The notes under the pieces are model-generated. The model was not told the DNA's origin and ran no database searches. It was given only the letters and a program-made list of their open reading frames with translations. Positions 9,945 to 19,889 of a DNA stretch of 64,000 nucleotides are shown piece by piece (the stretch's first letter is position 1; each line of letters begins with the position of its first letter). This DNA is from Photobacterium leiognathi (GTDB lineage: Bacteria; Pseudomonadota; Gammaproteobacteria; Enterobacterales; Vibrionaceae), in contig NZ_CP131599.1 of NCBI RefSeq assembly GCF_030685535.1, positions 806,001 through 870,000 of the forward strand, written 5' to 3'. Both the position numbers and the translations under genes were made by a program.

Positions 9945-10484
9945 GTGCTTAAAACAATCCTGTTATCGATTATATGTAGCTTTTCGTTTATTTTTTCTTC
10001 GTCAGCGTTGGCATTCAATTGCAATGACTCATATTTGGAAGGCGGTGCATCAAACCAGTTTCATCAAAATTACGGCGCAACATGTCCTGTTTTCTCTAAT
10101 AGCCATGATCTTACACGTTACCGTCAGCTAAATGATGTAACGGCACAAGAGCATTCATCACCATGGAAGTTAGATCAGAGCAACTACGGCAGCCAATTTT
10201 GGTTACATTGGAATGATGATTTTGCCGATTCCCCCGTTTTTATGGATCACAGTGCCTCGACATTTTATGGTTTAGGATTTTGGATGCCAGAGCAATATGA
10301 TGAAGAAGACGTTTCAGATGTAGCTGGCGCTGAAAGTTGGATCTTAAACCATGGTTTGCAAATGAGTTTAGGATTTGGTGATCCAAAAGGGCACACGCCG
10401 AGAGTGAGGTTTGATTATCGTTGGCACAACAATAGCCATGTTGAAGATGGTGTGTCGATGCAACTACATTTTCCTATCAATTAA
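9945..10484 (+). CDS. Hypothetical exported protein
   Basis: A 179-aa protein with a clear signal peptide (residues 1-23, ending SSALA-FN). The mature part is rich in aromatic residues (FWLHWNDDF, FYGLGFWMPEQ, VRFDYRWHNN) and ends MQLHFPIN, which suggests a beta-rich periplasmic or outer-membrane-associated protein. The GTG start at 9945 has AGGGG upstream. It follows the NMNAT gene by 20 bases and shares its transcript up to a strong terminator. I do not recognise a named family. Confidence 0.72.
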   Translation: MLKTILLSIICSFSFIFSSSALAFNCNDSYLEGGASNQFHQNYGATCPVFSNSHDLTRYRQLNDVTAQEHSSPWKLDQSNYGSQFWLHWNDDFADSPVFMDHSASTFYGLGFWMPEQYDEEDVSDVAGAESWILNHGLQMSLGFGDPKGHTPRVRFDYRWHNNSHVEDGVSMQLHFPIN

Positions 10485-10499
10485 CGTTTTCCAAGTAAT

Positions 10500-10526
10500 A
10501 AAAAACGCCCGTTGTGGGCGTTTTAG
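10500..10526 (+). terminator. Intrinsic terminator
   Basis: A perfect 9-bp stem, AAAACGCCC / GGGCGTTTT, with a GTTGT loop. Confidence 0.9.
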
Positions 10527-10588
10527 TTATTCTTTTCTTCACTTTTTTACTGAATCTGCTATCAGATTGTGTATTCAAAGCGGTTATT

Positions 10589-11266
10589 TCAAGGTTTCAC
10601 CAAGAACCTAAGCAGTGATAATGCTTCAATCATCTGCTCGGTTGTATTTAGCTGAGCTGCAATTTGTGGCAATTTACGACCGGAACGACTCAGTTTCAGC
10701 GCTTCACGCATCATAATGCAGGCTTCACATTCTTTAACTGTCATATTCATAACAGCTTCAAGGCTAGTGATTGTTGCTTTTTCTGTTAGCTTATTACCCG
10801 ATAGCATCAGAGCTAACGAATTATGATGTTGCTTATTAATAGCAGGGCATAGCGACTGAGTTGAGACAGAGAGCTTAGAGGTTTGATCAGCAATTACACG
10901 TAGCAAACGACCTTCAGCGCCTTCCCATTGGTGTTCATCAACAGGCGTTTTTGATAACTCGTCAAGTACAGCTCTGATTATAGGAGAAACAACAAAGAAG
11001 CCAGCGTCTGTACACAATGGCTGTGTCATTCGAACTGAAAACGCGACTTTGTAATATTGAGTACCAGGAAGCACTGTAATTGCATGTAAACAGTCAAATG
11101 GGATCCAAAAGCCATGGCCTTTAGTGATCATATGTTCATGTTTACCTAAACGGATCAGTACGCTGCCATTGGTGACGACAATAAAGTAAGAACAATGACT
11201 TTTACGACGTGAACCCACAAAAAGGAAAGGATGTTCGTTGTTTGAAAACTCAATAGCTTGTTTCAT
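10589..11266 (-). CDS. AraC-like regulator with N-terminal cupin
   Basis: A 225-aa protein. The N-terminal half resembles an AraC-type cupin sensor (VTNGSVLIRLGKHEHMITKGHGFWIPFDCLHAITVLPGTQYYKVAF). The C-terminal 80 residues carry helix-turn-helix-like segments (TSLEAVMNMTVKECEACIMMREALKLSRSGRKLPQIAAQLN in broken form), but they are shorter than a canonical double-HTH AraC domain. It is read away from the acyltransferase gene and may control it. Ligand unknown. Confidence 0.72.
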   Translation of the reverse strand: MKQAIEFSNNEHPFLFVGSRRKSHCSYFIVVTNGSVLIRLGKHEHMITKGHGFWIPFDCLHAITVLPGTQYYKVAFSVRMTQPLCTDAGFFVVSPIIRAVLDELSKTPVDEHQWEGAEGRLLRVIADQTSKLSVSTQSLCPAINKQHHNSLALMLSGNKLTEKATITSLEAVMNMTVKECEACIMMREALKLSRSGRKLPQIAAQLNTTEQMIEALSLLRFLVKP

Positions 11267-11425
11267 AGTGACTCTCTAACACATAAGCCTGCACATCTTC
11301 GTGTTTTTTTCTGATAGCGTCAACACAGAGAGGAATGTAATAACTAAATACTGTAGATAACAATCACTAGTCGAGCAAATCAGGACAAAACATCGAAATA
11401 ACGTTTAAAAATTCGCCTAAATAAT

Positions 11426-11438
11426 GAGGTATGACCTC
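11426..11438. promoter_or_regulatory. Possible FadR-like dyad upstream of the acyltransferase gene
   Basis: GAGGT-ATG-ACCTC is a perfect 5-bp inverted repeat about 80 bases before the acyltransferase start. It resembles FadR sites (TGGT-N3-ACCA core) except for the outer bases. Tentative; only this one copy is seen. Confidence 0.25.
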
Positions 11439-11519
11439 CAACCATCACGGTTATTGATGTAGGTTGTTTGGCTAATGTTTTTTTATAAGTAAAATAAACC
11501 AGTTTTTTCAAGATGAAGC

Positions 11520-12638
11520 ATGACTGTGCAAATAGATAACGATATTTATAAAGAAATCCGCCCTTATAACGACGATGAAGTTAGTGGTGCGATTCAACGC
11601 CTTATTGATGATAAAGATTTTATCAATGCTATTTTAAAATACCGATTCCCGCATGCATCGGGCATGTTTGGGTGGTTACTTATTCCTTTAATAAAGCGTT
11701 TTCTTGTCAAGAAATGGTCTGGTATCAAAACGGTTAAAGACGTACAAGATCAAGTTGCTAAGTACATGAATGGCACGATTGAACATTCATGTGACGGTGT
11801 CATTTATACCGGTCTGGATAAGCTTGATCCTAACCAATCTTACTTATTCGTTTCTAACCATCGTGATATCGCGATGGATCCTGCGATGGTGAACTGGTGC
11901 CTATATCAAGAGAAAATGGGCACAGTAAGAATTGCGATTGGTGATAACCTTTTAAAGAAACCTTGTGCGACAGAGCTTATGCGCTTAAATAAGAGCTTTA
12001 TTGTTAAGCGTTCAGCTAAAGGTCCGCGTGAGTTAATGAAGTCGTTAGGTTTGCTATCAAGCTACATTTCGTACTCACTAGAAACTGGCAACAATATTTG
12101 GATTGCACAGAAAGAAGGTCGTGCGAAAGACGGTAACGATAAAACGGATCCTGCTATCCTAAAAATGTTTTACATGGAAGGCCGTAAGCGAAAACAATCA
12201 TTTGAAGACTTTATGAGTGGTTTAAATATTGTGCCTGTGGCGATTTCTTACGAAAACGATCCATGTGATGTAGCAAAAGCTGAAGAATTACACCAGAAAG
12301 CGACAACAGGTAGTTACGAAAAAGGTGAGTTTGAAGATATCGAAAGCATCATTCAAGGTATTGTAGGTGAGAAGCGACGTATTCATATTAGCTTTGGTGA
12401 TGTGATTACTAATGCCCCTGAAACACCAGAAGAATTAGCATTAGAAATTGATCGTCAAATTACGCAGAACTACCATTTATTCCCAGCAAACTATATTGCA
12501 GCAGAAATGGATTCAGAGCTTGTTACAGAGGATGAAAAATCCTTATTTGCTAAGAAGTTTGAAAATCACAGTGATGCAGTAAATGACATTTTAAAACAAA
12601 TGTACGCATTACCAGCATTGAAAAAACAGCAGCAATAA
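11520..12638 (+). CDS. 1-acyl-sn-glycerol-3-phosphate acyltransferase family protein
   Basis: A 372-aa PlsC-superfamily acyltransferase. The catalytic HX4D motif is seen as NHRDIAMDP near residue 120; further blocks are KSFIVKRSAKGPRE, IWIAQKEGRAKDG and LNIVPVAISYENDPC. It is longer than PlsC (about 245 aa), as in a Vibrio family of larger glycerol acyltransferases. No clear transmembrane start is visible, so probably a peripheral membrane enzyme of phospholipid synthesis or remodelling. The substrate is not deducible. A strong terminator follows. Confidence 0.88.
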   Translation: MTVQIDNDIYKEIRPYNDDEVSGAIQRLIDDKDFINAILKYRFPHASGMFGWLLIPLIKRFLVKKWSGIKTVKDVQDQVAKYMNGTIEHSCDGVIYTGLDKLDPNQSYLFVSNHRDIAMDPAMVNWCLYQEKMGTVRIAIGDNLLKKPCATELMRLNKSFIVKRSAKGPRELMKSLGLLSSYISYSLETGNNIWIAQKEGRAKDGNDKTDPAILKMFYMEGRKRKQSFEDFMSGLNIVPVAISYENDPCDVAKAEELHQKATTGSYEKGEFEDIESIIQGIVGEKRRIHISFGDVITNAPETPEELALEIDRQITQNYHLFPANYIAAEMDSELVTEDEKSLFAKKFENHSDAVNDILKQMYALPALKKQQQ

Positions 12639-12647
12639 TAAAATCTT

Positions 12648-12686
12648 AAACGGCACTTAGGTTTATCACGAGTGCCGTTTTCTTTT
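12648..12686 (+). terminator. Intrinsic terminator after acyltransferase gene
   Basis: The stem AAACGGCACT / AGTGCCGTTT with a 13-base loop is followed by TTCTTTTG. It also separates this gene from the converging OmpA-like gene. Confidence 0.85.
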
Positions 12687-12687
12687 G

Positions 12688-13248
12688 TTAATACATGTCT
12701 AGTTCAGGATCATAAGTCACGATAATAGTTTTTGGCATGATTAATTCGGTACTGTTTTTCCAGTTCTTCTCATACTGCTTGTAGTGTTTCGTCTCTTCCT
12801 GACTCGTTAGTATTATTTGTATTCTTTCTTGTTCGATCTTAAATTGCATCGCAATGTAATCAGCCATGCTATAAAGTCGATCGTATGCTAAATCATCTGA
12901 TGTGTGTAAAGTGATAACAAGATAAGTTTCTTTATATGTATCAAGTAAATAGCCAATATTATTTAAAATAGTCTTCATATTAATGGTTAATTGACTACTG
13001 TCATTTTCAAAATAAATGACGTCATAGTGAGTTGGAAACGCCACCAATATACCTTGTTCAGGGTAGTGATTTAGCTCGGTTATCAATGGGTGTGATATAG
13101 GATTAGTTTGGCTAAAACTGTGAATGGTCATTGCCGATTTTGGTATAAGTAGAGCCAATAGAAAGACGATACTTGTAGTACAAGCATTTATGGAGAAACA
13201 GCGCTTAAAGCATTGATGAATTAACAACATAGCTTGCTCAATATACAT
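12688..13248 (-). CDS. Hypothetical exported protein with weak OmpA-like C-terminus
   Basis: A 186-aa protein with a hydrophobic N-terminal segment (about residues 20-38) that may be a signal or anchor. The stretch VIYFENDSSQLTINMKTILNNI followed by YLVITLHTSD, DRLYSMADYIAMQF and RIQII resembles the order of an OmpA peptidoglycan-binding domain, but key residues (the NxxLSxxRA block) are poorly kept. A later start at 13230 is possible. Single gene; function unknown. Confidence 0.55.
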   Translation of the reverse strand: MYIEQAMLLIHQCFKRCFSINACTTSIVFLLALLIPKSAMTIHSFSQTNPISHPLITELNHYPEQGILVAFPTHYDVIYFENDSSQLTINMKTILNNIGYLLDTYKETYLVITLHTSDDLAYDRLYSMADYIAMQFKIEQERIQIILTSQEETKHYKQYEKNWKNSTELIMPKTIIVTYDPELDMY

Positions 13249-13324
13249 GCTTTATTATCAGTCTAGTATATTGAGCAAGGTTACTTGGAGATATCTTCTA
13301 TTAACTTATTGCAAGTAAGGACAA

Positions 13325-14257
13325 TCAGTTGTTAGTCAGAATAGGGTTGTTGTTTTTATATGGCGGCATAGCCATTCTTTCAGCCATAAAATCGATAAAG
13401 CATCTTACTTTAGGGGCTAGATATTTACGTCGTGGGTATACCGCATAAATAGGTAAATCTACCGTTGTTTGCCAGTCTGATAACAGGGTAACAAGCTTGT
13501 TTGATTCAATTTCATCAGTCAGTAAATAGGTAGACAGATAAGCAATACCTAAGCCACTGACAGCGGCATCAAGGACTGCAGGGGCGTTATCAATACGGTA
13601 ATTGCCACTAACACGAATAGACTGTTTAAGACCATCACGGCTGAATTCCCAATTGACATATTTACGCTCGCGGCTTTCATAAGTGATACAATTATGTTGG
13701 CGTAAATCACCCGGTACTGTTGGCGTGCCATGTTGCTCAATGTAGTCAGGGGAGGCGACAACGACAAACTCACATTTGGCGAGTTTTCTTGCGACCATTC
13801 CTTCCGGTGGATGCTCATGAATAGCGATCCAGCAATCAAAACCTTCTTCCAATAAATTAGGGCGATGATCAAACAAGCTGATCTCTAGTTCTAAATTAGG
13901 GTTTTGTTTCTGAAATTCAGCAAGGGCAGAGGTGATATGAATATTGCCAAATGATTGTGCGATACCTATGCGTAAAACACCTGTGATTTCATTACGATAA
14001 CCTGCAACCATCGCTTCTGCTTCACTTACCGTATCAATAAGTTGCTGACCATAATCAGCATATTGAAGTCCAATCTCAGTAAGCACGACTGTACGTGTAC
14101 TTCGCTGTACAAGTTGACAACCGAGCCTATCCTCTAAGCATTTTATTTGCTTACTTACCTGTGATTTAGAAATACCTAAACGCTCGGCTGCACGAGTAAA
14201 ATTTTGTTCATGGCCTACTGCTGCCAATATTACCATTTGTTGTAAATTATCAAGCAT
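13325..14257 (-). CDS. LysR family transcriptional regulator
   Basis: A 310-aa LysR regulator: N-terminal winged helix (FTRAAERLGISKSQVSKQIKCLEDRLG, then LVQRSTRTVVLTEIG) and a substrate-binding domain from about residue 90. It belongs to the CrgA/DsdC-like group that ends SDWQT..PIYAVYPRRKYL. It is divergent from the chromate-transporter gene across 185 bases, the usual arrangement for a regulator and its target. Inducer unknown. Confidence 0.93.
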   Translation of the reverse strand: MLDNLQQMVILAAVGHEQNFTRAAERLGISKSQVSKQIKCLEDRLGCQLVQRSTRTVVLTEIGLQYADYGQQLIDTVSEAEAMVAGYRNEITGVLRIGIAQSFGNIHITSALAEFQKQNPNLELEISLFDHRPNLLEEGFDCWIAIHEHPPEGMVARKLAKCEFVVVASPDYIEQHGTPTVPGDLRQHNCITYESRERKYVNWEFSRDGLKQSIRVSGNYRIDNAPAVLDAAVSGLGIAYLSTYLLTDEIESNKLVTLLSDWQTTVDLPIYAVYPRRKYLAPKVRCFIDFMAERMAMPPYKNNNPILTNN

Positions 14258-14442
14258 TCATAAACCTAGGTGACGTTGTCACATAAAATAAGAGGAGGAA
14301 GCTAATAACCAAAGCATTATTATGGTTTAGCTACTAAACATCAATATAACTATTAGTAAAAACAATAAATAACATCATTTTAAACGATTTTAATAATGAA
14401 GAGGTTAACGCTATGATAATACGATAGTTTATGGAGGAACCC

Positions 14443-15594
14443 ATGTTTACCGTTTTCACCACATTTTTACTTTTAGGTTTTTACAGTTTCGGTGGTCCAG
14501 CCGCACATATCGGCTTTTTTCAGCGTGCGTTTGTACAAGAAAAGAAATGGATCAGTGATGATGATTTTAACCACGCTGTAGCCCTGTGTCAGTTTTTACC
14601 CGGCCCAGCAAGTAGCCAATTAGGTATGTATATTGGCTATAAAAAAGCGGGCTATTTAGGAGCTGTTGCCGCTTTTATTGGTTTTACATTACCTTCATTT
14701 GCACTATTAACCGCTGTTGCGATGGCGAGTAGCAGTGTTACCCAGAATTCTGTTGTTGATAGCTTAATTCTAGCCGCAAAATTGCTAGCTGTTATCGTGG
14801 TTGCTGACGCATTATGGGGAATGGCAAAGAAGAATCTTACCTCTGCATTGACTATCACGATTGCTGTTATAACGGCAATCTGGGTTTATTTCAGCACAGG
14901 TTTACTAGGGCAAATTTTGCCGATTTGTATCGCCGCCGCTATTGGTTATGGGCTTTCGTACAAAAATGCCGAGCCTGCAAAAACACAGCAAGCCATTAGT
15001 ATTAAACCGCACATGGGAATACTAAGTACATTTATTATCTTATTGGTTGTATTGCCATTTATCGCAAGTTATAGTCAAGGTTTTAATCTGTTTAACATCT
15101 TCTATCAGGCTGGTAGTTTCGTATTCGGTGGGGGGCATGTGGTACTTCCATTATTACAACCTATGATGGAAGGACTTGTTAGTGAATCAACCTTCATTAA
15201 TGCTTATGCATCAGCACAGCTTGTTCCTGGGCCAATGTTTACAATGGCAAGTTACTTAGGCGCATCTATTGATTCCTTACATCCTGTATTGGGGAGCCTT
15301 ATTGCTACTATTGCTGTATTTTTACCGGGAGCACTTCTACTATTTGCTTTTGTACCTGCATGGAAAGCGTTATTTGCTCATCAACGTTTGAAGCACTCAA
15401 TTACATTAGTTAATGCATCAGTAGTAGGTTTGTTAGCAAGTGCATTTGTGACGCCAATTATGACAAGCGGCATAAAATCTTGGTTTGATATCGTATTAGT
15501 TGTTGTGGGGTTCATTGCATTTAAACAGTTCAAATGTCCGGTATGGTTACTAGCGGCACTGCTTTTTGTTGCGAATTATTTCATTGTGATTTAA
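14443..15594 (+). CDS. chrA: Chromate transporter (CHR family)
   Basis: Inner-membrane transporter, 383 aa, made of two homologous CHR halves. The first begins YSFGGPAAHIGFFQRAFV with a CQFLPGPASSQLGMYIGY block. The second is marked by SFVFGGGHVVLPLL and SAQLVPGPMFTMASYLG. An ATG at 14431 overlaps the ribosome site; GGAGGA at 14433-14438 points to ATG 14443. The family exports chromate, probably with protons; specificity here is inferred. The divergent LysR gene probably regulates it. Confidence 0.92.
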   Translation: MFTVFTTFLLLGFYSFGGPAAHIGFFQRAFVQEKKWISDDDFNHAVALCQFLPGPASSQLGMYIGYKKAGYLGAVAAFIGFTLPSFALLTAVAMASSSVTQNSVVDSLILAAKLLAVIVVADALWGMAKKNLTSALTITIAVITAIWVYFSTGLLGQILPICIAAAIGYGLSYKNAEPAKTQQAISIKPHMGILSTFIILLVVLPFIASYSQGFNLFNIFYQAGSFVFGGGHVVLPLLQPMMEGLVSESTFINAYASAQLVPGPMFTMASYLGASIDSLHPVLGSLIATIAVFLPGALLLFAFVPAWKALFAHQRLKHSITLVNASVVGLLASAFVTPIMTSGIKSWFDIVLVVVGFIAFKQFKCPVWLLAALLFVANYFIVI

Positions 15595-15626
15595 CAGCGA
15601 TAAGCGTATAACAGTATGATTATTAT

Positions 15627-15658
15627 AAGGATCTGAGCACATGCCAGATCCTTTTTTA
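15627..15658 (+). terminator. Intrinsic terminator of chrA
   Basis: The stem AAGGATCTG / CAGATCCTT is followed by TTTTT. Confidence 0.9.
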
Positions 15659-15673
15659 TTCTAGGAACCATGA

Positions 15674-16180
15674 ATGAATATTGTCTGTGAAACTGAATCG
15701 CTAGTGATCCGCAAATTTGAACTAACTGATACTGACTTTATTATCAGTTTACTCAACGAAGAGTCATTCTTTCGTTATATTGCAGACAAAAATGTTCGTA
15801 CTCACGACGATGCTATTCGCTATTTAACGCAAGGTCCAATTGCTTGTTACAACACTCATGGTTTTGGACTAAATATGGTTATTTTGAAATCGACAAATAC
15901 ACCTATTGGTATGTGTGGATTATTAAAAAGGGATGAACTGGATCTTCCTGATTTGGGTTATGCATTCTTAAGTCAATACTGTGGCAAAGGCTATGCATTT
16001 GAAGCTGCAGAAGCCGTAATCAGTGATGAAATGAAACGTTATGAGCTAACCAAAATTCAAGCGGTTACTTACCCCGATAACATAGCTTCAAACAAATTGT
16101 TAGAAAAATTAGGATTTGAACTGCTCGGGGAAATGGAACTCTATGGCTCAGTGAATAATTTATATCAATTTCAATGCTAA
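15674..16180 (+). CDS. GNAT family N-acetyltransferase
   Basis: A 168-aa enzyme of the RimJ/RimL type. It starts with the typical LVIRKFELTDTDFIISLLNEESF. The acetyl-CoA-binding region is YAFLSQYCGKGYAFEAAEAV, followed by VTYPDNIASNKLLEKLGFELLGE. It transfers acetyl from acetyl-CoA to an unknown amine acceptor. Monocistronic with its own terminator. Confidence 0.9.
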   Translation: MNIVCETESLVIRKFELTDTDFIISLLNEESFFRYIADKNVRTHDDAIRYLTQGPIACYNTHGFGLNMVILKSTNTPIGMCGLLKRDELDLPDLGYAFLSQYCGKGYAFEAAEAVISDEMKRYELTKIQAVTYPDNIASNKLLEKLGFELLGEMELYGSVNNLYQFQC

Positions 16181-16208
16181 CAAGAAGAATGTTTTTTGGG
16201 CGATGAGT

Positions 16209-16237
16209 AAAAAGAGGCACATTAAGTACCTCTTTTT
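16209..16237 (+). terminator. Intrinsic terminator of the GNAT gene
   Basis: The stem AAAGAGG / CCTCTTT with a short loop ends in a T run. Confidence 0.8.
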
Positions 16238-16293
16238 GTTTATGTCTAACAACCTAATGCACTATAACTTTATATTGTGATTCTATAAATAAT

Positions 16294-16839
16294 TTACCAA
16301 TCGAGAACAAGTTGATGATTTTTAATAATTAAGTCAGGCTTAGTAGATTTTAAAAGGGCTTGCTTCATCTCAGACTCATCAAGCTTATACACTGGTTTAG
16401 TGGATAACACCTGACCAATCAGTGAAACAAAAGGCGTGACTACAGGCTTAGTTAGCATGTTATTGTATTTTTCTGGCTTAATATTAAGAGATTCGATGTT
16501 TAGGCTACGTAAGTAGATCGCGCCTTCGTCGGGATTGTAGAAGGGAATAGCACTAAAGTTTGCTTTTATAACAATATCTTGTGGTTGTTGGCCTGCAAGT
16601 TCTAGATTTGCACTTGCAGTAGCGTCAACGTTCACACGATTATCTGCCACACGACCAATACCGACTTTTACGTTATCAAAACGTCCTGTTGCGTAGGCGA
16701 TACCTTGAATGCCAACAGAGCGCTCAACGTTAGTTTCTTTATTTATGTAGTTTTGCATTTCACTTTCAGTGACACCGTAACTACTACAGCCAGCAAAAAT
16801 GAATGCAGAGCTAGCGATGATCAGAGCTTTTAAACGCAT
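16294..16839 (-). CDS. DUF1439 (YceB-like) lipoprotein
   Basis: A 181-aa lipoprotein: signal peptide with lipobox FAGC (Cys18), and no Asp at position +2 of the mature protein, so outer-membrane sorting is expected. The body (NYINKETNVERSVGIQGIAYATGRFDNVKVGIGR in part) matches DUF1439, a family of periplasm-facing lipoproteins with unknown function. It lies downstream of the sigma-factor gene, separated by a terminator. Confidence 0.85.
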   Translation of the reverse strand: MRLKALIIASSAFIFAGCSSYGVTESEMQNYINKETNVERSVGIQGIAYATGRFDNVKVGIGRVADNRVNVDATASANLELAGQQPQDIVIKANFSAIPFYNPDEGAIYLRSLNIESLNIKPEKYNNMLTKPVVTPFVSLIGQVLSTKPVYKLDESEMKQALLKSTKPDLIIKNHQLVLDW

Positions 16840-16896
16840 ATAAATCCTTAGTAAAAGAATAACGATTCTATAATTTATAGCTCATGATAAACAAAA

Positions 16897-16925
16897 GAAG
16901 CACGTAAACCTACGTGCTTCTTTAT
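16897..16925 (-). terminator. Intrinsic terminator after sigma-factor gene
   Basis: A perfect stem, GAAGCACGTA / TACGTGCTTC, with loop AACC; T/A-rich tails on both sides. Confidence 0.85.
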
Positions 16926-16938
16926 TAAAATGAAAAAC

Positions 16939-17814
16939 TTAACCGTTTGCGAACAAAACTGACAAGTCGTATTTATCTCGAGTCAGTGAATTTTTTAATT
17001 TTGATAATGATATTACTTGTAATTGACGAATCCGTTCTCGGGTTAACCCCACTTCCTCTGCGACCTCCTGTAGCGTTTGGGCTTCATAACCGAGAAGACC
17101 GAAACGGCGGCAGATGATCTCTTTGTCTCTTTTATTTAAACAATTAAGGACATTCGTTGTAATTTTTTCAATGGCTAAGTCATCAACATGTTGATCTGGC
17201 TTTGCCATGGTTTCATCAGCGATAAGCACTGCCATAGATTGAGCATTTACTTCACCGTTAACTGATTGATCGTACGAGATAATAGGGGTTTCGTAAGAAA
17301 GTGTCGTCGATACATCATGCAGTGATTTGTTCAATATATTAGCAATTTGCTCTTTACTAGGTTCCTCGTTATTTTTCTTAACTAACTGTTTGTGGGCTCT
17401 GACAATGGTATTAATTTCTTTTGAAACATGAACGGGCAATCGAATCGTTCTACCTTGATTATGAATAGCGCGTTCAATGGTTTGTTTTATCCACCATGTT
17501 GCGTAAGTTGAAAAGCGAAAGCCTTTCTCTGGGTCAAATTTTTCTACTGCTGTAATAAGACCAATATTTCCTTCATCAATTAAATCACTGATATGCATTG
17601 GACTACCACGGTATTTTTTGGCGATACTAACAACAAGTCTTAAGTTACTTTCAATTAAAACCTTTTTACTATTTTCATCGCCAGCTAAACTTTTTCGGCT
17701 GTATAACACTTCGTCTTCCTTGGTCAAAAGATCTTTTTCAGCGATATCTTTTAGGTATAAATGGACGATATCTCCACCATGTGAAAGCAGGTCATCTTTG
17801 TTACTAACATCCAT
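16939..17814 (-). CDS. RpoS-like alternative sigma factor
   Basis: A 291-aa group 2 sigma-70 factor without region 1.1. Region 1.2 is at the start ([21 protein letters not shown]), region 2 has [19 protein letters not shown] and [16 protein letters not shown], and region 4 has the [23 protein letters not shown]. It is shorter than RpoS (about 330 aa) and lies alone rather than beside nlpD. Vibrionaceae carry extra RpoS-like factors (RpoQ, RpoX); I cannot tell which this is. The 449-base upstream region suggests complex control. Confidence 0.9.
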   Translation of the reverse strand: MDVSNKDDLLSHGGDIVHLYLKDIAEKDLLTKEDEVLYSRKSLAGDENSKKVLIESNLRLVVSIAKKYRGSPMHISDLIDEGNIGLITAVEKFDPEKGFRFSTYATWWIKQTIERAIHNQGRTIRLPVHVSKEINTIVRAHKQLVKKNNEEPSKEQIANILNKSLHDVSTTLSYETPIISYDQSVNGEVNAQSMAVLIADETMAKPDQHVDDLAIEKITTNVLNCLNKRDKEIICRRFGLLGYEAQTLQEVAEEVGLTRERIRQLQVISLSKLKNSLTRDKYDLSVLFANG

Positions 17815-18263
17815 ATAATTATCCTTATTATACTTTTTACATATACTTATTTATAAATCTTAGTAAGCAACGGAGGTCACACTACCATAAAGGAATATCG
17901 TGTACAGCTTTTTTATTTAATTGTTAATAAAAAACGAATATTCGGTCACATAATCAAATGTATTCTTAATATAGTTAAGTGATATGGTTAGATGTATATT
18001 TTTGCTAATTCTTTTTAGGTTAAGTAATTAAGTGTTTGTTAATAATGGATATATTTATATTTCTTTATGGCAGCAAATATCTACTAATAATATATATATT
18101 TATAGCGTGCGTAATATTAATTTTAAATTACAACGATTGTTGATACCTATTAAAGTCAACAGATTCATTTTTGAAAGCTTACAAATCAATAATAGATCTT
18201 AAATGATATTGATTCTCATTTGTCGGTTGGTAGTATAACTCTATCTTAAATAAGGAGTTAGCC
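17815..18263. other. AT-rich divergent intergenic region, sigma factor / mntH
   Basis: 449 bases, very AT-rich, between two divergent genes. Apart from the Fur box near the mntH end I find no coding sequence or convincing RNA gene. Its length suggests promoter and upstream control sites for the sigma-factor gene. Confidence 0.6.
18204..18218. promoter_or_regulatory. Fur box upstream of mntH
   Basis: TGATATTGATTCTCA matches the 7-1-7 Fur dyad TGATAAT-N-ATTATCA with only compatible mismatches. It lies 46 bases before the mntH start. Iron/Fur repression of mntH is known in enterobacteria; here it is predicted. Confidence 0.75.
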
Positions 18264-19505
18264 ATGACCAGTTCGACACTTTCAATAAAGCCTGATATGG
18301 CTAACTTTAGCTTAAAGCTAAAAAAGAAACTTTTATTACTAGGTCCTGCTTTTATCGCAGCGATTGGCTATATCGATCCTGGAAATTTTGCAACCAACAT
18401 TGAATCAGGTTCGGCATTTGGTTATCAATTGCTTTGGGTTGTTTTATGGGCAAACCTAATGGTCATGTTAATTCAATACTTGTCTGCAAAACTAGGCATC
18501 GTAACAGGCAAAAATCTCGCTGAACATTTACGTGATCACTTACCTAAATGGGCTATTGGTCCATATTGGATTCAAGCTGAAATTATTGCGATGGCAACGG
18601 ATTTAGCAGAATTTATAGGTGCATCTGTTGGTTTCCAATTGTTGTTTGGTATTTCTTTAATGGAAGGGGCGTTGATCACTGCTGCTGCAACAATGGCGAT
18701 TCTTCTACTTAGTAATAAAAGCCAGAAGCCATTAGAAGTGGTAATAGGATCACTGTTACTGTTAGTGGCTGTGGTATATGTTGTCGAACTATTTTTTGCC
18801 CACCCAGCAACCAGTGAAATGGTGAAAGGTTTAGTGGTTCCAACATTAGATAATTCGCATCAAATTTATTTGGCTGCGGGTATCTTAGGCGCAACCGTGA
18901 TGCCGCATGTTATCTATCTTCATTCTGCACTGTTTAAAAATACTTACGGTGAGACTAAACAAAGACGTTTAAAATCAACACGTATTGATGTGTTAATTGC
19001 GATGGTCATCGCTGGTTTTGTGAATATTGCGATTGTTGCAATGGCGGCAGCAGTATTTCATTACTCAGGTAATCAACACATTGCTGAAATTGAAACTGCA
19101 TATCAAACATTGACGCCTCTTGTCGGTAAAGCTGCATCAACCTTGTTTGCAATCTCATTAATTGCATCAGGTTTATCTTCAACAGTAGTGGGGACTATGG
19201 CTGGGGATGTAGTTATGCAAGGGTTTGTTAAATTTAGAATTCCAGTGTTATTACGTCGTGTGATTACCATGATCCCTTCATTTATTGTGATCGCATTAGC
19301 TATTAATACAACTGAAATTTTAGTGATGAGCCAAGTGGTTCTAAGCTTTGGTATTGCACTTGCTATCATTCCATTGCTCATTTTTACAAATAGTAAAAAA
19401 CTGATGGGTGAATTTAAAAACAATACTTATGTTAATTATGCTGGCGTCGTTATTGTTACATTAGTTGTTGCGTTAAACGGTTATCTATTAGTTACATTAT
19501 CGTAG
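18264..19505 (+). CDS. mntH: Nramp family divalent metal (Mn2+/Fe2+) transporter
   Basis: Proton-coupled Mn2+/Fe2+ importer of the inner membrane, 413 aa with about 11 helices. The metal-site helix is seen as [15 protein letters not shown] (the DPGN motif); [12 protein letters not shown] carries the second signature. AAGGAG lies just upstream of the ATG. A Fur box precedes it. Single gene. Confidence 0.95.
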   Translation: MTSSTLSIKPDMANFSLKLKKKLLLLGPAFIAAIGYIDPGNFATNIESGSAFGYQLLWVVLWANLMVMLIQYLSAKLGIVTGKNLAEHLRDHLPKWAIGPYWIQAEIIAMATDLAEFIGASVGFQLLFGISLMEGALITAAATMAILLLSNKSQKPLEVVIGSLLLLVAVVYVVELFFAHPATSEMVKGLVVPTLDNSHQIYLAAGILGATVMPHVIYLHSALFKNTYGETKQRRLKSTRIDVLIAMVIAGFVNIAIVAMAAAVFHYSGNQHIAEIETAYQTLTPLVGKAASTLFAISLIASGLSSTVVGTMAGDVVMQGFVKFRIPVLLRRVITMIPSFIVIALAINTTEILVMSQVVLSFGIALAIIPLLIFTNSKKLMGEFKNNTYVNYAGVVIVTLVVALNGYLLVTLS

Positions 19506-19519
19506 TTTTAAACAAAAAG

Positions 19520-19771
19520 TTACGAACACTTTTTCACCTTAAATAGGTACTTAATTGCTTTCTGTTTGTTTTTAAAAGTTTTTAACTCTTGATTAGATGA
19601 TACATCTTTTACCATCGGAGCACGTTTATTTAGGCTAAGAAGTTTTGTTTTTAAGCCGCTACATGGCACAACGTTATACTGTTCGACAAAATGCTCAAAA
19701 CTACGTGCTCCAGATGGGAAAGATATAAGCAAAATAATCGATATTATTGAAGTGATAAAACACATTTTCAT
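19520..19771 (-). CDS. Small exported protein
   Basis: An 83-aa protein with a signal peptide (about 1-24) and a short basic mature part with two cysteines (VVPCSGLKTK and KVKKCS at the C-terminus) that could pair. It resembles no family I can name. It converges on mntH with only 14 bases between them. Confidence 0.55.
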   Translation of the reverse strand: MKMCFITSIISIILLISFPSGARSFEHFVEQYNVVPCSGLKTKLLSLNKRAPMVKDVSSNQELKTFKNKQKAIKYLFKVKKCS

Positions 19772-19889
19772 GACTTACTCCTTTAATATGGAATATTATA
19801 TTTCATTTATGTAAATCAATGAAATCCAATATGTTTTAAAATGAGAGTTAGGCCGTGATTTTATAAATACTATTAATCAGTTAATTACA

